A DNA stretch of 6,543 nt. Source: Nitrospira sp. UBA2083. GTDB lineage: Bacteria > Nitrospirota > Nitrospiria > Nitrospirales > Nitrospiraceae. The stretch is taken from the NCBI GenBank assembly GCA_002331625.1, contig DCZN01000084.1, positions 13,355 to 19,897 on the forward strand, given 5' to 3'. The notes under the pieces were generated by a model, which saw nothing but the letters and a program-made list of their open reading frames with translations, was not told the DNA's origin and made no database searches. Each line of letters starts with the position of its first letter. Position 1 is the first letter of the stretch. The position numbers and the translations under genes are program-made. Positions 6,176 through 6,543 of this stretch are shown piece after piece.

Positions 6176-6202
6176 ATGGTGATGGGTTGCCGTCTTCACC
6201 AT
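6176..6202 (+). other. Hairpin after the MEMO-like gene
   Basis: ATGGTGA (6176-6182) and TCACCAT (6196-6202) form a perfect 7-base stem with a 13-base loop, 5 bases after the stop codon. The position suits a transcription end or mRNA-stabilising hairpin. However, no T-tract follows (next bases TATGAGAG), so it is not a canonical intrinsic terminator. Confidence 0.35.
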
Positions 6203-6223
6203 TATGAGAGACCTGTAGGAAAA

Positions 6224-6251
6224 ATTCCGTCTTGCAATATGTTCTCGGAAT
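6224..6251 (+). promoter_or_regulatory. Possible operator-like inverted repeat
   Basis: ATTCCG (6224-6229) and CGGAAT (6246-6251) are perfect 6-base inverted half-sites, 22 bases centre to centre, about two helical turns. They flank the candidate -35 at 6232. Short inverted repeats like this also arise by chance. Confidence 0.25.
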
Positions 6252-6262
6252 GGATATATATT
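6232..6262 (+). promoter_or_regulatory. Possible sigma70-type promoter before the secreted-protein gene
   Basis: TTGCAA (6232-6237; four of six -35 bases) is followed after 17 bases by TATATA (6255-6260; four of six). TATATT at 6257 is a better -10 match, at 19 spacing. It lies in the AT-rich gap between the last block gene and the next gene, where a promoter is expected. It would give a 5' leader of about 160 bases. Confidence 0.3.
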
Positions 6263-6357
6263 GTCGGCTCGTAATCAAAAAAGCTTGCCGTACTGAGGCC
6301 GGATAGTAACCTTTTTGCTTCTAAGCGATCCTTCCGATGGTTGTGGTTCAACCGAAA

Positions 6358-6369
6358 TTCAAATTTGAA
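6358..6369 (+). promoter_or_regulatory. 12-base perfect palindrome upstream of the leader ORF
   Basis: TTCAAATTTGAA is a perfect 12-base palindrome, 8 bases before the GGAGG SD at 6378-6382. It could be an operator or a small hairpin acting on translation. No specific regulator is suggested. Confidence 0.25.
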
Positions 6370-6390
6370 AGACATGCGGAGGTTTGATTC

Positions 6391-6429
6391 ATGCGTGACA
6401 TATTGATGCATGGGAGGGTGAATGTATGA
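6391..6429 (+). CDS. Possible 12-residue leader peptide (MRDILMHGRVNV)
   Basis: The ATG at 6391 has a clear GGAGG SD (6378-6382) 8 bases upstream and encodes 12 codons to TGA 6427-6429. Its stop overlaps the ATG of the next gene as ATGA (6426-6429). The next gene's own GGGAGGGTGA site lies inside this small frame, so ribosomes finishing it could restart on the downstream gene. The peptide has no run of one amino acid, so it does not look like a classic attenuation peptide. A chance ORF this short is possible; the correctly spaced SD and the exact overlap raise the odds. Confidence 0.4.
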   Translation: MRDILMHGRVNV

Positions 6430-6543
6430 GTGATTCAAGGAAACGGAGAAGGCCGGGAATTGGGATAGCAGGCTTAGTAAGCACTCTGGTGCTTGCTGGG
6501 GTGCTGCCGGCTAGTGCGCTCATGTCGCATGATGCGCATATAG
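6426..6543 (+). CDS. Start of a secreted or envelope protein gene, 3' end missing
   Basis: Thirty-nine codons are visible from ATG 6426, and the frame is open at the window edge. GGAGG (6413-6417) lies 8 bases upstream, and no other in-frame start exists before an upstream TGA. Residues 1-31 are a typical signal peptide: basic SRKRRRP (4-10), hydrophobic core about 12-27 (IGIAGLVSTLVLAGVL), and probable cleavage after ASA at 31. It lacks the FLK part of a Tat motif, so Sec export is more likely. The first mature residues (LMSHDAHI) are histidine-containing, but too little remains to name a family. It is separated from the block by about 220 bases and has its own candidate promoter, so it is probably a separate transcription unit. 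Confidence 0.8.
   Translation, partial: MSDSRKRRRPGIGIAGLVSTLVLAGVLPASALMSHDAHI

Noticed and set aside
6285..6345. Possible c-di-GMP (GEMM) riboswitch, suggested by CCGATGG at 6334-6340
   Set aside because: Only that short end motif is present; the conserved inner GGCAAACC- and GCAAAGCC-like parts are missing.
6202..6438. 78-codon minus-strand frame in the last gap
   Set aside because: No SD or recognisable protein pattern, and it overlaps the signals of the next + strand gene.

Overview
This window holds one co-directional block of six protein genes on the + strand, followed by a non-coding gap of about 220 bases and the first 39 codons of a seventh gene. No rRNA, tRNA, CRISPR array, transposase or phage gene was seen. 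Base composition is moderately GC-rich, starts are mixed ATG/GTG with Shine-Dalgarno (SD) sites, and the genes are densely packed, so this is a bacterial chromosome. The gene families and the short tandem intergenic repeats remind me of Nitrospira/Nitrospirota. That is recognition from memory, not proof.

Layout. 1-1101: 3' part of a soluble protein with barrel-sandwich-like segments and a C-terminal KOW-like segment. 1154-2434: exported protein anchored in the membrane, with an Fn3-like domain outside and a conserved domain inside that resembles DUF6754. 2431-3081: six-helix membrane protein, overlapping the previous gene by ATGA. 3169-4005: protein with a terminal helix at each end and a conserved domain between them. 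4100-4852: another polytopic membrane protein. 4935-6170: MEMO-like protein (AmmeMemoRadiSam system protein B family) with an N-terminal PqqD-like winged helix and altered metal-ligand positions. 6391-6429: possible 12-codon leader peptide, coupled by an ATGA overlap to 6426-6543, the start of a secreted-protein gene that runs off the window.

The first six genes look like one locus: same strand, short gaps, four membrane proteins in a row, and a soluble protein at each end. A reasonable inference is an uncharacterised envelope complex built from the four membrane proteins, with the KOW-like protein and the MEMO-like protein as cytoplasmic partners. Nothing in the sequence reveals a substrate.

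The most striking non-coding signal is in the gaps. Four of the five junctions of the block carry very short tandem repeats in strict register, starting within or a base or two after the stop codon of the upstream gene. Two junctions use a 7-base unit (GTGAAGC-like) and two use a 6-base unit (GGTTGA/GGTTAA-like). At two junctions a direct run is followed by an inverted run of the same unit (5+5 heptamers, 4+4 hexamers). The only junction without repeats is the overlapping gene pair.
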